33,666 bases of DNA from Candidatus Butyricicoccus stercorigallinarum (GCA_019112985.1 DXIG01000043.1:1-33666); one strand, 5' to 3'. Positions 1-7,414 are shown, counted from the stretch's first letter. Notes: generated from the letters alone by a model not told the origin. Made by a program: numbers and translations.

Positions 1-432
1 ATGGACACGTTTGTGGAGCTCTATAACGGCGGGACGGTCAGGCTGTCAGATTTTGTGAACCGGAAGCAGGACAAGGATCTGCTGCTCTCCGTGATTGTCC
101 GGAAAGGAAAGCGGCAGTTCCGCTATGAGTCCATCCGGCAGACACAGACCGATTTCCCGGTTCTCGCCTGCGCCACGGTGACAGGCATTGTGCACGGGCA
201 GGAGACCTGGTATTTCTCCATCGGCGCGCGGCCGATGAAGGCGGCGCTTCTGGAGAAGAAATGGGAGATACCGAGAGATGCGTCAGAGGAAATGATCAGA
301 GAGTACGCACAGGAAGTGGCGGCTTCATTTACCTATGGAACGAATATGAGGGGAAGCGCGGAATACAGGCAGCACCTGGCGGAAGTTCTGGTTCGCAGGG
401 AGATCAGCTCGATCTTAGCGGAGGAGAGATAA
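1..432 (+). CDS. xdhB: Xanthine dehydrogenase-type FAD-binding subunit, C-terminal part (5' end cut by window edge)
   Basis: The reading frame is open from base 1 and gives 143 residues ending at TAA 430-432. The sequence fits the C-terminal domain of CO dehydrogenase/xanthine dehydrogenase flavoproteins: a strand of the type LLLSVIVRKG, then FPVLACATVTG and the final helix region TYGTNMRGSAEYRQHLAEVL, which in this family packs against the FAD domain. Family members are about 290 residues, so roughly half is missing upstream. The ATG at position 1 is probably internal. The protein passes electrons from the Fe-S clusters to the final acceptor. The next gene starts one base after the stop, with a GAGGAGAG ribosome site inside this gene's end, so they share an operon. 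Arg codons are mostly CGG, AGG and AGA, unlike the genes after position 883. Confidence 0.85.
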   Translation: MDTFVELYNGGTVRLSDFVNRKQDKDLLLSVIVRKGKRQFRYESIRQTQTDFPVLACATVTGIVHGQETWYFSIGARPMKAALLEKKWEIPRDASEEMIREYAQEVAASFTYGTNMRGSAEYRQHLAEVLVRREISSILAEER

Positions 433-433
433 G

Positions 434-886
434 ATGGAAGTACAGTTTGTTTTAAATAAGAAGCAGGTGAAGGTGGACGTGGGACCGGATGCGGTCCTGC
501 TGAATGTGTTGAGAGAGCTTGGCTGCAAGAGTGTGAAATGCGGCTGCGAGACGACCAACTGCGGTCTGTGCACGGTGTGGATCGACGGGAAATCCCGGCT
601 TTCCTGCTCTGTCCTCGCGGTGAGCGTGGGAGGACATGAGATCACTACCCTGGAGGGAGTGGAGGAGGAAGCGGCGGAGTTCGGCAGGTTCCTGGCGGAG
701 GAAGGCGCCGAGCAGTGCGGGTTCTGTTCCCCGGGATTTATCATGAATGTGCTCGCCATGGTGAGAGAACTGGAAGATCCGGGCATTGAGGAGATCAAGG
801 AGTATCTGGCGGGCAATCTGTGCCGGTGCACCGGCTACATGGGACAGATGCGTGCCATCCGCAAGTATATGGAGGTGGAAGCGTGA
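434..886 (+). CDS. xdhC: Xanthine dehydrogenase-type 2Fe-2S subunit
   Basis: A 150-residue protein with both Fe-S domains of the molybdenum hydroxylase small subunit. The N-terminal plant-type ferredoxin domain has Cys38, Cys43, Cys46 and Cys58 (CGCETTNCGLC and SC). The C-terminal helical domain has the CGFC and CRCTGY pairs, near residues 96 and 130. The length is normal (about 150-160). It carries electrons from the Mo site to FAD in the cytoplasmic heterotrimer. Its TGA overlaps the GTG start of the Mo subunit, so translation is coupled. Codon use (AGA, CGG, GGA frequent) matches the upstream gene, not the downstream one. The exact substrate (xanthine, another purine or an aromatic aldehyde) cannot be read from this subunit. 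Confidence 0.93.
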   Translation: MEVQFVLNKKQVKVDVGPDAVLLNVLRELGCKSVKCGCETTNCGLCTVWIDGKSRLSCSVLAVSVGGHEITTLEGVEEEAAEFGRFLAEEGAEQCGFCSPGFIMNVLAMVRELEDPGIEEIKEYLAGNLCRCTGYMGQMRAIRKYMEVEA

Positions 887-3153
887 AATACGTCAATACA
901 GCGGTCAAAAAGCTGGATGCGGACGCGCTGGTACAGGGCAAGCCGGTGTACACCGACGACCTCGCGCCGAAGGAATGCCTGATCATCAAACTGCTCCGCT
1001 GTCCGCACGCGCACGCGAAAATCGTCGACATCGACACGACGGTCGCGGACAAGGTGCCGGGCGTCGAGCTGATCCTGACCTGCAAAAACGCGCCGCGTCA
1101 CCGCTATACCTCCGCCGGCCAGACCTATCCCGAGTGGTCGCCGTATGACCGCCTGCTGTGCGACGACACCATGCGCTATGTCGGCGACGTCGCGGCCATC
1201 GTGGCGGCGGACACCGAAAAGCACGCGGAGCAGGCGTGCAAGCTGATCCGCGTGACCTATCAGGTGCTCGAGCCGGTGCTCGATTTTGAAACCGCGAAGG
1301 ACAACCCCATCCGCGTGCACGACGACGACAGCTTTGCCAAGGCGCCGTTCCGCTATGAGCCGGAGCGCAACCTGATCACTTCCGGCCGCGAGGATTTTGG
1401 CGATTTCGACGCGGAATTCGCCAAATGCGCGCACACCGTCGACTGCACCTACTACACGCCCGCGCAGCAGCAGTGCATGATGGAGACGTTTCGCTCCTAC
1501 GCCTATATGGAATATTCCGGCCGCCTGACGCTGGTCTCCTCCACGCAGGTGCCGTTCCACGCCCGCCGCCATGTCGCAACCATGCTCGGCATTCCGTACA
1601 CCAAGGTGCGCGTCATCAAGCCGCGCATCGGCGGCGGCTTCGGCGCAAAACAGACCTCCGTCTCCGAGTTTTACCCGGCCGCGGTCACCTGGCTGACCGG
1701 CAAGCCGTCCAAGCTGCTGTTCACGCGGCAGGAGGCGTTCGCCTGCTCCAACAGCCGCCACCAGATGCGCGTGCGCGTGCGCGCGGGCTGCGACACCGAG
1801 GGCAACATCACCGCCATCTCGGTCGAATCGCTGTCCAACACGGGCGCATACGGCGAGCACGGCTCGACCGTCGTCGGTCTGGTCGGACACAAGACCATCC
1901 CGCTGTACAACAAGCTCAAGGGCGGGCGGTTCGTCTGGGACGTCGTCTACACCAACATGGAGCCGGCCGCCGCGTTCCGCGGCTACGGCGCGACGCAGGG
2001 AACGTTCGCGCTGGAATCCACCGTCAACCAGCTCGCGGAAAAGGTGGGCATCGACCCGGCCGAGCTGCGCCTGCGCAACATCGCGGAGGAGGGCGCGGAG
2101 GTGTTCATGACACCGGAAATCAAGCGCCTCAACTCCACCGGCCTGCGCGGCTGCATCACGCGCGGCATGGAGCTGATCGGCTGGAACGAAAAGCCGCACC
2201 GGCAGGTCATGCCGGACGGCAAGGTGCGCGGCATGGGCATGGCGATCTGTATGCAGGGCTCGGGCATCGCCAACGTGGACACCGCCTCGGTCGAGCTTCG
2301 GCTGGAGGATTTCGGCTTCTACACGCTGATGATCGGCGCCACCGACATGGGCACGGGCTGCGACACCATTCTGGCGCAGATGGTCGCGGACGCCATGCAC
2401 TGTCCGCTGGAAAAAATCATGGTGCACGGCGTCGACACGGACGTCTCGCCGTATGACCCCGGCTCCTACGCCTCCGCCTCCACCTATGTCACCGGCATGG
2501 CGGTCGTCAAGGCCTGCGAGACCATGCACGGCCTGATTTTGGACGAGGCCGCGGCGCGCATGAACGCCCCGCGCGAGACGCTCACATTTGACGGCGCGGT
2601 GATCACCGCCGCGAACGGCGCCTCGCTCTCGCTCGACGATCTGGCCGCCGCGCTCGTCGCGGGCCCGCAGACGCATCAGCTCGTCGCGACCGCCTCCCAC
2701 GGCTCCCCGATCTCCCCGCCGCCGTTCATGGCGGGCTTTGCCGAGACCGAGACCGACCCGGAAACCGGCAAGACCGGCGTCATCAAGATGGTCGGCGTCG
2801 TCGACTGCGGCACGCCGGTCAACCGCGCGCTCGCGCGCGTGCAGACAGAGGGCGGTCTGTCGCAGGGCATTGGCTTCGCGCTGTTCGAGGATGTGCACTA
2901 CCAGGCGGACGGCAAAATGATCACGGACAACTTTATGAATTACAAGATCCCGACCCGCATGGACACCGGTGAAATCGTCGTGGATTTCTCGAAGAGCTAC
3001 GAGCCGACCGGTCCCTACGGCGCGAAATCCATCGGCGAGGTCGTCATCAACACCCCCGCGCCCGCCATCACGCAGGCCGTCTATCTGGCGACCGGCGTGC
3101 GCGTGACCAGCCTGCCGGTCACGCCGGAGAAAATCCTGATGGGACACACGTAA
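883..3153 (+). CDS. xdhA: Xanthine dehydrogenase-type molybdenum-binding subunit
   Basis: A 756-residue large subunit of a molybdenum hydroxylase. I start it at GTG 883, not at the ATG 63 bases upstream: GTG overlaps the xdhC stop, sits about 5 bases after GGAGGTGG (871-878), and gives the family's normal N-terminus (KYVNTAVKKLDADAL). The molybdopterin loop IGGGFGAKQT lies near residues 249-258. The AFRGYGATQG cofactor-binding motif is present. The catalytic glutamate is in GAKSIGE (Glu719) near the C-terminus. It hydroxylates a purine-like substrate using water. Codon use is almost purely CGC for Arg; I saw no AGA or AGG, in sharp contrast to xdhB and xdhC. A hairpin terminator follows. Purine specificity is an inference from the operon type. 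Confidence 0.92.
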   Translation: MKYVNTAVKKLDADALVQGKPVYTDDLAPKECLIIKLLRCPHAHAKIVDIDTTVADKVPGVELILTCKNAPRHRYTSAGQTYPEWSPYDRLLCDDTMRYVGDVAAIVAADTEKHAEQACKLIRVTYQVLEPVLDFETAKDNPIRVHDDDSFAKAPFRYEPERNLITSGREDFGDFDAEFAKCAHTVDCTYYTPAQQQCMMETFRSYAYMEYSGRLTLVSSTQVPFHARRHVATMLGIPYTKVRVIKPRIGGGFGAKQTSVSEFYPAAVTWLTGKPSKLLFTRQEAFACSNSRHQMRVRVRAGCDTEGNITAISVESLSNTGAYGEHGSTVVGLVGHKTIPLYNKLKGGRFVWDVVYTNMEPAAAFRGYGATQGTFALESTVNQLAEKVGIDPAELRLRNIAEEGAEVFMTPEIKRLNSTGLRGCITRGMELIGWNEKPHRQVMPDGKVRGMGMAICMQGSGIANVDTASVELRLEDFGFYTLMIGATDMGTGCDTILAQMVADAMHCPLEKIMVHGVDTDVSPYDPGSYASASTYVTGMAVVKACETMHGLILDEAAARMNAPRETLTFDGAVITAANGASLSLDDLAAALVAGPQTHQLVATASHGSPISPPPFMAGFAETETDPETGKTGVIKMVGVVDCGTPVNRALARVQTEGGLSQGIGFALFEDVHYQADGKMITDNFMNYKIPTRMDTGEIVVDFSKSYEPTGPYGAKSIGEVVINTPAPAITQAVYLATGVRVTSLPVTPEKILMGHT

Positions 3154-3166
3154 ACCAGACAGAAAA

Positions 3167-3205
3167 AAAACGGACAGCCAGAAAAACAATCCGGCTGTCC
3201 GTTTT
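3167..3205. terminator. Bidirectional hairpin terminator between xdhA and tcdA
   Basis: Arms AAAACGGACAGCC (3167-3179) and GGCTGTCCGTTTT (3193-3205) pair over 13 bases around a 13-base loop. The A-run before the left arm and the T-run in the right arm give U-tracts on both strands. It lies between convergent genes and overlaps the tcdA stop codon. Confidence 0.9.
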
Positions 3206-3935
3206 AGCATCCCGCCAAATCCTTGATGACCTCTCCGGCCAGAATCAAGCCGGCGACCGAGGGCACAAAGGCGAGGCTGCCTGGCGCCCGCTTGTTGTTC
3301 TCCCCCGGCCGCCCCGGCACGGCGCTGTTCGCGATCTCGCGCCGGAGGGCAGACGGCTCCTCCCTGGAATAGACGGTCTTCAGGCGGCGGATGCCGCGCT
3401 TTTTCAGTTCGCGCCGCATGACGCGCGCGAGCGGATCGACCGAGGTCTGGTAGATGTCCGCCACCTCAAAGCGCGTCGGGTCGAGCTTGTTGCCCGCGCC
3501 CATCGAGCAGATGATCGGCACACCCGCCTGCTGCGCCCGGCAGACCAGCTCGAGCTTGGCGGAGACCGTGTCCACCGCGTCGATGATGTAATCGTATTGG
3601 CTCAGGTCGACGCGGTCGGCCGTCTCCGGCAGGTAAAACAGATTGTGCACGGTCACAACACAGTCCGGGTTGATGTCGAGAATGTGCGCGCGCATGACGT
3701 CGGTCTTCCGCCTGCCGAGCGTCGCCTGTGTGGCCACCAGCTGGCGGTTGATGTTGGAGCGCGAGACGACGTCGTCGTCAAACAGATCGAGCGCGCCGAC
3801 GCCGCTGCGCGCCAGCGCATCGACCGCATGGCCGCCGACGCCGCCGATGCCGAACACGGCCACGCGCGCCCGCGCCAGCCGCTCCATTCCCTCCGCGCCG
3901 AGCACCGCCTCAGTGCGCACAAATTCCTCCCGCAT
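3204..3935 (-). CDS. tcdA: tRNA threonylcarbamoyladenosine dehydratase (ThiF/E1-like)
   Basis: A 243-residue E1-like ATP-dependent enzyme. TcdA (CsdL/YgdL) cyclises t6A at tRNA position 37 to ct6A. The nucleotide-binding loop is GIGGVGG (residues 29-35), followed by the acidic run DDDVV (53-57) and NINRQ (61-65), the ATP-binding signature of the ThiF family. DAVDT (119-123) and the later CSMGAGNKLDP stretch fit TcdA rather than MoeB or ThiF. There is no C-terminal rhodanese domain. The start ATG at 3933-3935 follows GGGAGG. A strong promoter lies upstream on the minus strand. The t6A genes tsaE and tsaB are about 24 kb away in this window. A generic ThiF/HesA dehydratase is the alternative. 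Confidence 0.88.
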   Translation of the reverse strand: MREEFVRTEAVLGAEGMERLARARVAVFGIGGVGGHAVDALARSGVGALDLFDDDVVSRSNINRQLVATQATLGRRKTDVMRAHILDINPDCVVTVHNLFYLPETADRVDLSQYDYIIDAVDTVSAKLELVCRAQQAGVPIICSMGAGNKLDPTRFEVADIYQTSVDPLARVMRRELKKRGIRRLKTVYSREEPSALRREIANSAVPGRPGENNKRAPGSLAFVPSVAGLILAGEVIKDLAGC

Positions 3936-3975
3936 GTCCTGTCCTCCCGGTTTTTCCCGTATTTTTCGTCTTCTC

Positions 3976-4005
3976 AGTATAGTACAGCCGCCGGCGCCCT
4001 GTCAA
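3976..4005 (-). promoter_or_regulatory. tcdA promoter
   Basis: On the minus strand the -35 is TTGACA (4000-4005), the spacer is 18 bases and the -10 is TATACT (3976-3981). The expected start is about 35 bases before the tcdA ATG. The -35 overlaps the left half of the dyad at 4003-4024. Confidence 0.8.
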
Positions 4006-4024
4006 TGCATCCGATGTTGCATTG
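4003..4024. promoter_or_regulatory. Dyad overlapping both divergent -35 boxes (putative operator)
   Basis: CAATGCA (4003-4009) and TGCATTG (4018-4024) are perfect inverted repeats 8 bases apart. The left arm covers part of the tcdA -35 and the right arm covers part of the cysE -35. The placement suits a repressor acting on both genes. The binding protein is not identifiable from sequence; the nearby Rrf2 regulator is one candidate. Confidence 0.45.
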
Positions 4025-4045
4025 GTGCGCGTTTGTTGTTATACT
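4017..4045 (+). promoter_or_regulatory. cysE promoter
   Basis: The -35 is TTGCAT (4017-4022), the spacer 17 bases and the -10 TATACT (4040-4045). The start would be near 4052, giving a leader of about 48 bases before the cysE ATG. Confidence 0.75.
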
Positions 4046-4099
4046 ATCATGGTAGGAAATGGCTGCCCACAGCCGTTCATGTGTAAGGAGATCAAAACC

Positions 4100-5023
4100 A
4101 TGTCCCATTTCAACGACCATCTGGACGACATCGTCCGGCAGCTTCAGACCGGCTACCAGTCCAGTGATTTATTTTTCACCCGCGACGGCCTGGAGCGCCC
4201 CAACCGCAACGCCATCATTCAGATTCTGAACGATTTCCGTCAGCTGCTGTTCCCCGGCTATTTCGGCAACGAAAAGCCGACGCGCACCTCCGCCCCCTAT
4301 TTCGCCGGCCATATGCTGACCCGCATCTACGAGGAGCTGTATCCGCAGATCGCGCTGGCGCTCGCCTACCGCGAGGGCGGCTGCACCGAGCGCATCTCGC
4401 TGCGCGCCGAGGAGGCCGCGTCCGAGCTGCTCGGCGAGCTGCCGCGCATTCAGAAGCTGCTGCTCATCGATGTGGAGGCCGCGCTCAACGGCGACCCCGC
4501 CGCGGGCAGCCGCGAGCAGGTCATCTTTTCCTATCCGGGTCTGAACGCCATCTTCGTCCACCGCATCGCCCACGAGCTGTACCTGCGCGATATCCCGTAT
4601 ATCCCGCGCATCATGAGCGAATACGTCCACGGTCTGACCGGCATTGACATCAACTCCGGCGCGACCATCGGCGAATATTTCTTCATCGACCACGGTACCG
4701 GCGTCGTCATCGGCGAGACCACTGTCATCGGCAACAACGTCAAGATCTATCAGGGCGTCACGCTGGGCGCGCTGTCCACCCGCGCCGGACTCAAGCTGGC
4801 GGGCAAAAAACGCCACCCCACCATCGAGGACGACGTCACCATCTACTCCAACGTCTCGATTTTAGGCGGCCAGACCGTCATCGGTCAGGGCTGCACCATC
4901 GGAGGCAGTGCGTTTATCACCTCCTCCATTCCCCCGTTTTCGCGCGTCAGCGTCAAGAACCCCGAGCTGACCGTGGACGATTTCGGCGAAAAGGCCTATG
5001 AGGCGTCGGGCAACCAACCGTGA
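4100..5023 (+). CDS. cysE: Serine O-acetyltransferase (EpsC/CysE type)
   Basis: A 307-residue enzyme making O-acetylserine from serine and acetyl-CoA, the committed step of cysteine synthesis. The start is ATG 4100, 9 bases after TAAGGAG (4084-4090). An in-frame start at 4022 lies upstream of the predicted promoter -10 and lacks a ribosome site. A helical N-terminal domain of about 180 residues is followed by a left-handed beta-helix with hexapeptide repeats (INSGATIGEYFFIDHGTG, VVIGETTVIGNNVKIYQG). DHGTG carries the catalytic Asp-His pair. The length suits the longer EpsC-like clostridial form. Its product feeds CysK, encoded at 14302-15231. It faces an Rrf2 regulator convergently, which may hint at cysteine-responsive control. 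Confidence 0.93.
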   Translation: MSHFNDHLDDIVRQLQTGYQSSDLFFTRDGLERPNRNAIIQILNDFRQLLFPGYFGNEKPTRTSAPYFAGHMLTRIYEELYPQIALALAYREGGCTERISLRAEEAASELLGELPRIQKLLLIDVEAALNGDPAAGSREQVIFSYPGLNAIFVHRIAHELYLRDIPYIPRIMSEYVHGLTGIDINSGATIGEYFFIDHGTGVVIGETTVIGNNVKIYQGVTLGALSTRAGLKLAGKKRHPTIEDDVTIYSNVSILGGQTVIGQGCTIGGSAFITSSIPPFSRVSVKNPELTVDDFGEKAYEASGNQP

Positions 5024-5058
5024 AAAAAGCGGCAGCCGCGCGCCCGCGCCGGCTGCCG
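5023..5058. terminator. Hairpin terminator between cysE and the Rrf2 gene
   Basis: CGGCAGCCG (5030-5038) pairs with CGGCTGCCG (5050-5058). The A-run at 5023-5028 gives a U-run on the minus strand, so it best serves the Rrf2 gene. The plus-strand tail (TTCCTCTG) is weak. Confidence 0.75.
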
Positions 5059-5083
5059 TTCCTCTGTCCATGCAATTGCGTGC

Positions 5084-5518
5084 TCAGATGGAATAAAAAT
5101 CCTCCATCGTCTCGCTGCGCGCGACGAGATCCGCCAGCGTGACGCGGTCCACGACGCCGTTGATCGCGTCGTTGAATTCCTTCCACAGCGTCAGCGTGAC
5201 GCACCGGTCCGCCTTCGGGCAGGTCTCCACGCCCTCCTCCACGCAGGCGACCGGCGCGAGCGAGCCCTCCGTCAGGCGCAGAATGTCCCCCACGGTGTAT
5301 TCCTCCGGCTCTCTGGCCAGACGGTACCCGCCGGACGAACCGCGCACGCTCTTGACAAATCCGGCCTTGGTCAAAATGCCGATGATCTGTTCGAGATACT
5401 TTTCGCTGATGTTCTGACGCTTTGCGATGGTTTTCAGCACGATATTTTCCCCGGTGTCGTGCAGCGCCAGATCGAGCATCAGGCGAAGCGCATACCGGCC
5501 TTTGGTCGAAATTCTCAT
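5084..5518 (-). CDS. Rrf2-family transcriptional regulator with three conserved cysteines
   Basis: A 144-residue DNA-binding regulator. The start is ATG 5516-5518, preceded by an AAGGAGGGGG-type ribosome site; the longer upstream frame has no such site. The N-terminus (MRISTKGRYALRLMLDLA) and the winged helix with the wing SSGGYRLARE (61-70) are typical of Rrf2. Cys92, Cys100 and Cys106 form a C-x7-C-x5-C set in the region where IscR and NsrR bind an Fe-S cluster. CymR-type cysteine regulators usually lack these cysteines. It could sense Fe-S status, redox or sulfur supply. Its neighbour cysE suggests sulfur control, but that is inference from context only. Confidence 0.9.
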   Translation of the reverse strand: MRISTKGRYALRLMLDLALHDTGENIVLKTIAKRQNISEKYLEQIIGILTKAGFVKSVRGSSGGYRLAREPEEYTVGDILRLTEGSLAPVACVEEGVETCPKADRCVTLTLWKEFNDAINGVVDRVTLADLVARSETMEDFYSI

Positions 5519-5539
5519 CTCAAACCCCCTCCTTCCCCC

Positions 5540-5568
5540 ATTATATAATAGGGATACTGGGAATACAA
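5540..5568 (-). promoter_or_regulatory. Promoter of the Rrf2 gene with palindromic -10 region
   Basis: Minus strand -35 TTGTAT (5563-5568), 17-base spacer, -10 TATAAT (5540-5545). The predicted start is only about 15 bases from the ATG. ATTATATAAT (5540-5549) is a perfect palindrome over the -10. GGATAC and GGAATAC form an imperfect direct repeat in the spacer, a possible autoregulatory site. Confidence 0.6.
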
Positions 5569-5657
5569 GTTTTTCCTTTTGTTCTGTACAACATACACAG
5601 AACATCCCGGGAAAACCGGACGTATTTGCACAAAACACCGCAACCTTTATTTTTTGC

Positions 5658-5686
5658 TTGCATCCAGTGGAAGGAGATGTTATGAT
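5658..5686 (+). promoter_or_regulatory. Promoter of the lipoprotein gene at 5723
   Basis: -35 TTGCAT (5658-5663), 17-base spacer, -10 TATGAT (5681-5686). The leader to the ATG would be about 30 bases. Confidence 0.65.
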
Positions 5687-5722
5687 ATTAACCAACGTTT
5701 TACAAACAGGGAGGTTTCTGTC

Positions 5723-6325
5723 ATGAAAAAGTCGGGCGCAATTCTCGCAGCCTGTCTGCTGAGCGTTGCCTTAACCGCCTGCGGCACAGCGCCTGCCGCG
5801 CCGGCGGGCTCTGCCGAACCGGCAGGCTCCGGTTCCGCTCCCGTCGAACCGGCTGCCCCCGCGGGCTCTGCCGAACCGTCCTCCGGCTCCGGATCTTCCG
5901 CCTGGGCGGACGATCCCAACACGCGCGTCTACCGCGACTGCTCGATCACCGTGCTCGATTACAGTCTCCACAAAGACCGCGACGGCGATCTCGCGCTGCG
6001 CGTGACCTACCGGTTCCAGAACAATTCCCAGTCGCGCGCGTCGTTCAGCACGACGGTCATCCCGAGCGCCTATCAGGGCGATTCGGAAGAACCCCTGGCC
6101 TACGCCACCCCCGCAGAGGCCGACCCGGAATATTCGGCCATGCTCACCCAGCTCGACCCGCAGGAGTCCATCCTCTGCGCCGGCTATTTCAAGCTGTGCT
6201 CTGCCGACAGCCCGGTGGAGCTGGAGGTCAAGGACCTGCTCGACAGCTCGGCGGAGGCGCTGCGCTGCACGCTGGACATCGCCGGTCTGACCGTGGAAGA
6301 GGCTGTCCCGGAGGTGGAAAACTGA
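5723..6325 (+). CDS. Secreted lipoprotein, DUF5067-like
   Basis: A 200-residue predicted lipoprotein. The start ATG 5723 follows AGGGAGG (5707-5713). The signal peptide ends in the lipobox LTAC with Cys20 as the lipid anchor. Residues 21-60 are a low-complexity Ala/Pro/Ser/Gly linker containing the unit PAGSAEP more than once, a cell-wall-spanning type of spacer. The C-terminal domain (about residues 65-200) contains DLALRVTYRFQNNSQSRASF and a later AYQGD stretch, which resemble the DUF5067 immunoglobulin-like domain seen in Bacillota surface lipoproteins. No enzymatic motif is visible. It converges with another lipoprotein gene across a shared terminator. The function is unknown. Confidence 0.75.
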   Translation: MKKSGAILAACLLSVALTACGTAPAAPAGSAEPAGSGSAPVEPAAPAGSAEPSSGSGSSAWADDPNTRVYRDCSITVLDYSLHKDRDGDLALRVTYRFQNNSQSRASFSTTVIPSAYQGDSEEPLAYATPAEADPEYSAMLTQLDPQESILCAGYFKLCSADSPVELEVKDLLDSSAEALRCTLDIAGLTVEEAVPEVEN

Positions 6326-6338
6326 CACAATCCCATCA

Positions 6339-6373
6339 AAAAACGGAGTTCACACAGAACTCCGTTTTTCTTT
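6339..6373. terminator. Bidirectional terminator between two lipoprotein genes
   Basis: Arms AAACGGAGTTC-type (6339-6351) and GAACTCCGTTTTT-type (6357-6369) pair over 13 bases around the loop ACACA. There are A-runs and T-runs on both flanks. Confidence 0.9.
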
Positions 6374-6376
6374 TGC

Positions 6377-7327
6377 TCATTCCGCCGCGATGTAGATCAG
6401 TCGGTCGGGAAAGACATTGTCCTCGTCCGGCGCATCCGCGTCGTATACGGTCTCCGCGTCCCGGTCGGTGTACGCCGCATAACCGTCCGGCGCCTGCACC
6501 AGCGTGGGAATGCCCGCCGGGGCGACCACCGTTTCCGAAGACTGGTCGGGATAGCGCAGCGTGATCATGCGGCTCCAGTCCGCCTGCTTGACGTCCTCCT
6601 GCATGAAATCCGGCAGCGAGACAATGCGGTCGTTGTACGTCATGCAGCGAGAGCGCGTGCATTCTTTCACCGTGCCGTCGGTATCGGTAAACTGATAGGT
6701 GCGGAAGACGTCCAAAATGCGCAGCGTCTCCTTTTCCACATCGTATTCCTGCGTCGTGTAGGTATAGGTGCGCCCCGTGCTGTCCGTGAAGGACAGGGCG
6801 GAAATATCCGTGATGATGTGGTACGTATCGCCGCAGTCGGTGCACGAAACCATCGTCTCCCGGCTGTTGTACTCGCCGAAGCCGTACTGCCGGAACAGGC
6901 GCTCGGCATAGGTCATCTCCGCGTCGCCGCCCTCCGGGTCGTCCGCGAGCGCCATCAGGAAGGTCTCCTCCTCCTCGGTCACGGCGGCGTAATAGTCGGT
7001 ATCCTGCCGCGAAAAATAGTAGCGGAACGACTGGTTTGTGCTGCGGAAGCGGGAGACCAGGCCGAGCTCCTCGTCCCAGTACAGCGTCAGCAGCGCGTTA
7101 AATTCCGTGTTCTCCGGCCCTTCGCGCTGGCATGTGCTCAGCGACGGCTGGATGTTCGCCTGCCGGTACGCCTCCAGCGTATTCGCGGCATAGATTTCCT
7201 CCAGTGTCGGCGTATCCGCCGAAAGCGTACCGCTTCCCGCGTTCTCGTCTGCCGGCGCGCCGCAGCCCGCGAGCAGGGCGGTCAGGCACGTCGCGGCGGC
7301 AAGGGCTGCCAGTTGTCTCAGTTTCAT
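6377..7327 (-). CDS. Secreted lipoprotein of unknown function
   Basis: A 316-residue predicted lipoprotein. The signal peptide has a short basic N-terminus (MKLRQ), a hydrophobic core and the lipobox LLAGC with Cys22. The mature part is acidic and rich in Tyr, Thr and Asp, and I do not recognise the family. It holds two close cysteine pairs, SCTDCGD and ECTRSRC, which might form disulfides or bind metal. Repeated beta-type stretches (RTYTYTTQEYDV, FRTYQFTDTDGTV) suggest a sandwich or propeller-like fold. The start ATG 7325-7327 has GGAGA about 8 bases upstream. It is transcribed from its own promoter between it and ndk. Confidence 0.75.
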   Translation of the reverse strand: MKLRQLAALAAATCLTALLAGCGAPADENAGSGTLSADTPTLEEIYAANTLEAYRQANIQPSLSTCQREGPENTEFNALLTLYWDEELGLVSRFRSTNQSFRYYFSRQDTDYYAAVTEEEETFLMALADDPEGGDAEMTYAERLFRQYGFGEYNSRETMVSCTDCGDTYHIITDISALSFTDSTGRTYTYTTQEYDVEKETLRILDVFRTYQFTDTDGTVKECTRSRCMTYNDRIVSLPDFMQEDVKQADWSRMITLRYPDQSSETVVAPAGIPTLVQAPDGYAAYTDRDAETVYDADAPDEDNVFPDRLIYIAAE

Positions 7328-7385
7328 ACGTTCGTCTCCATGATTGACTCAAAATTCCCGTGCAGCGGGCACGGGCTGCATGCCT

Positions 7386-7414
7386 ATCGTACCATATTTC
7401 CCGTTTTGATGCAA
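7386..7414 (-). promoter_or_regulatory. Promoter and leader hairpin of the lipoprotein gene ending at 6377
   Basis: Minus strand -35 TTGCAT (7409-7414), 17-base spacer, -10 TACGAT (7386-7391). The leader holds a small hairpin, CCCGTGC (7357-7363) against GCACGGG (7369-7375), with no T-run, about 30 bases before the ATG. Confidence 0.6.

Noticed and set aside
820-882. An upstream ATG for xdhA inside xdhC
   Set aside because: It adds 21 residues that are the xdhC end read in another frame. GTG 883 has a ribosome site and the conserved N-terminus.
835-3210. A 791-codon open frame antisense to xdhA
   Set aside because: It mirrors a strongly coding frame with GC-rich third positions. Its translation is Arg/His/Ala/Val-rich without domains and it has no ribosome site.
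5780-5890. Direct repeats in the lipoprotein linker DNA as a phase-variable repeat
   Set aside because: The units are imperfect, in frame and encode a low-complexity spacer. There is no short tandem tract able to slip.
4017-7414. Recurring -35 TTGCAT with 17-base spacers (cysE and both lipoprotein genes) as a special sigma-factor signature
   Set aside because: It is only two changes from TTGACA and the -10 boxes are standard, so it is better explained as ordinary sigma-70-type variation.
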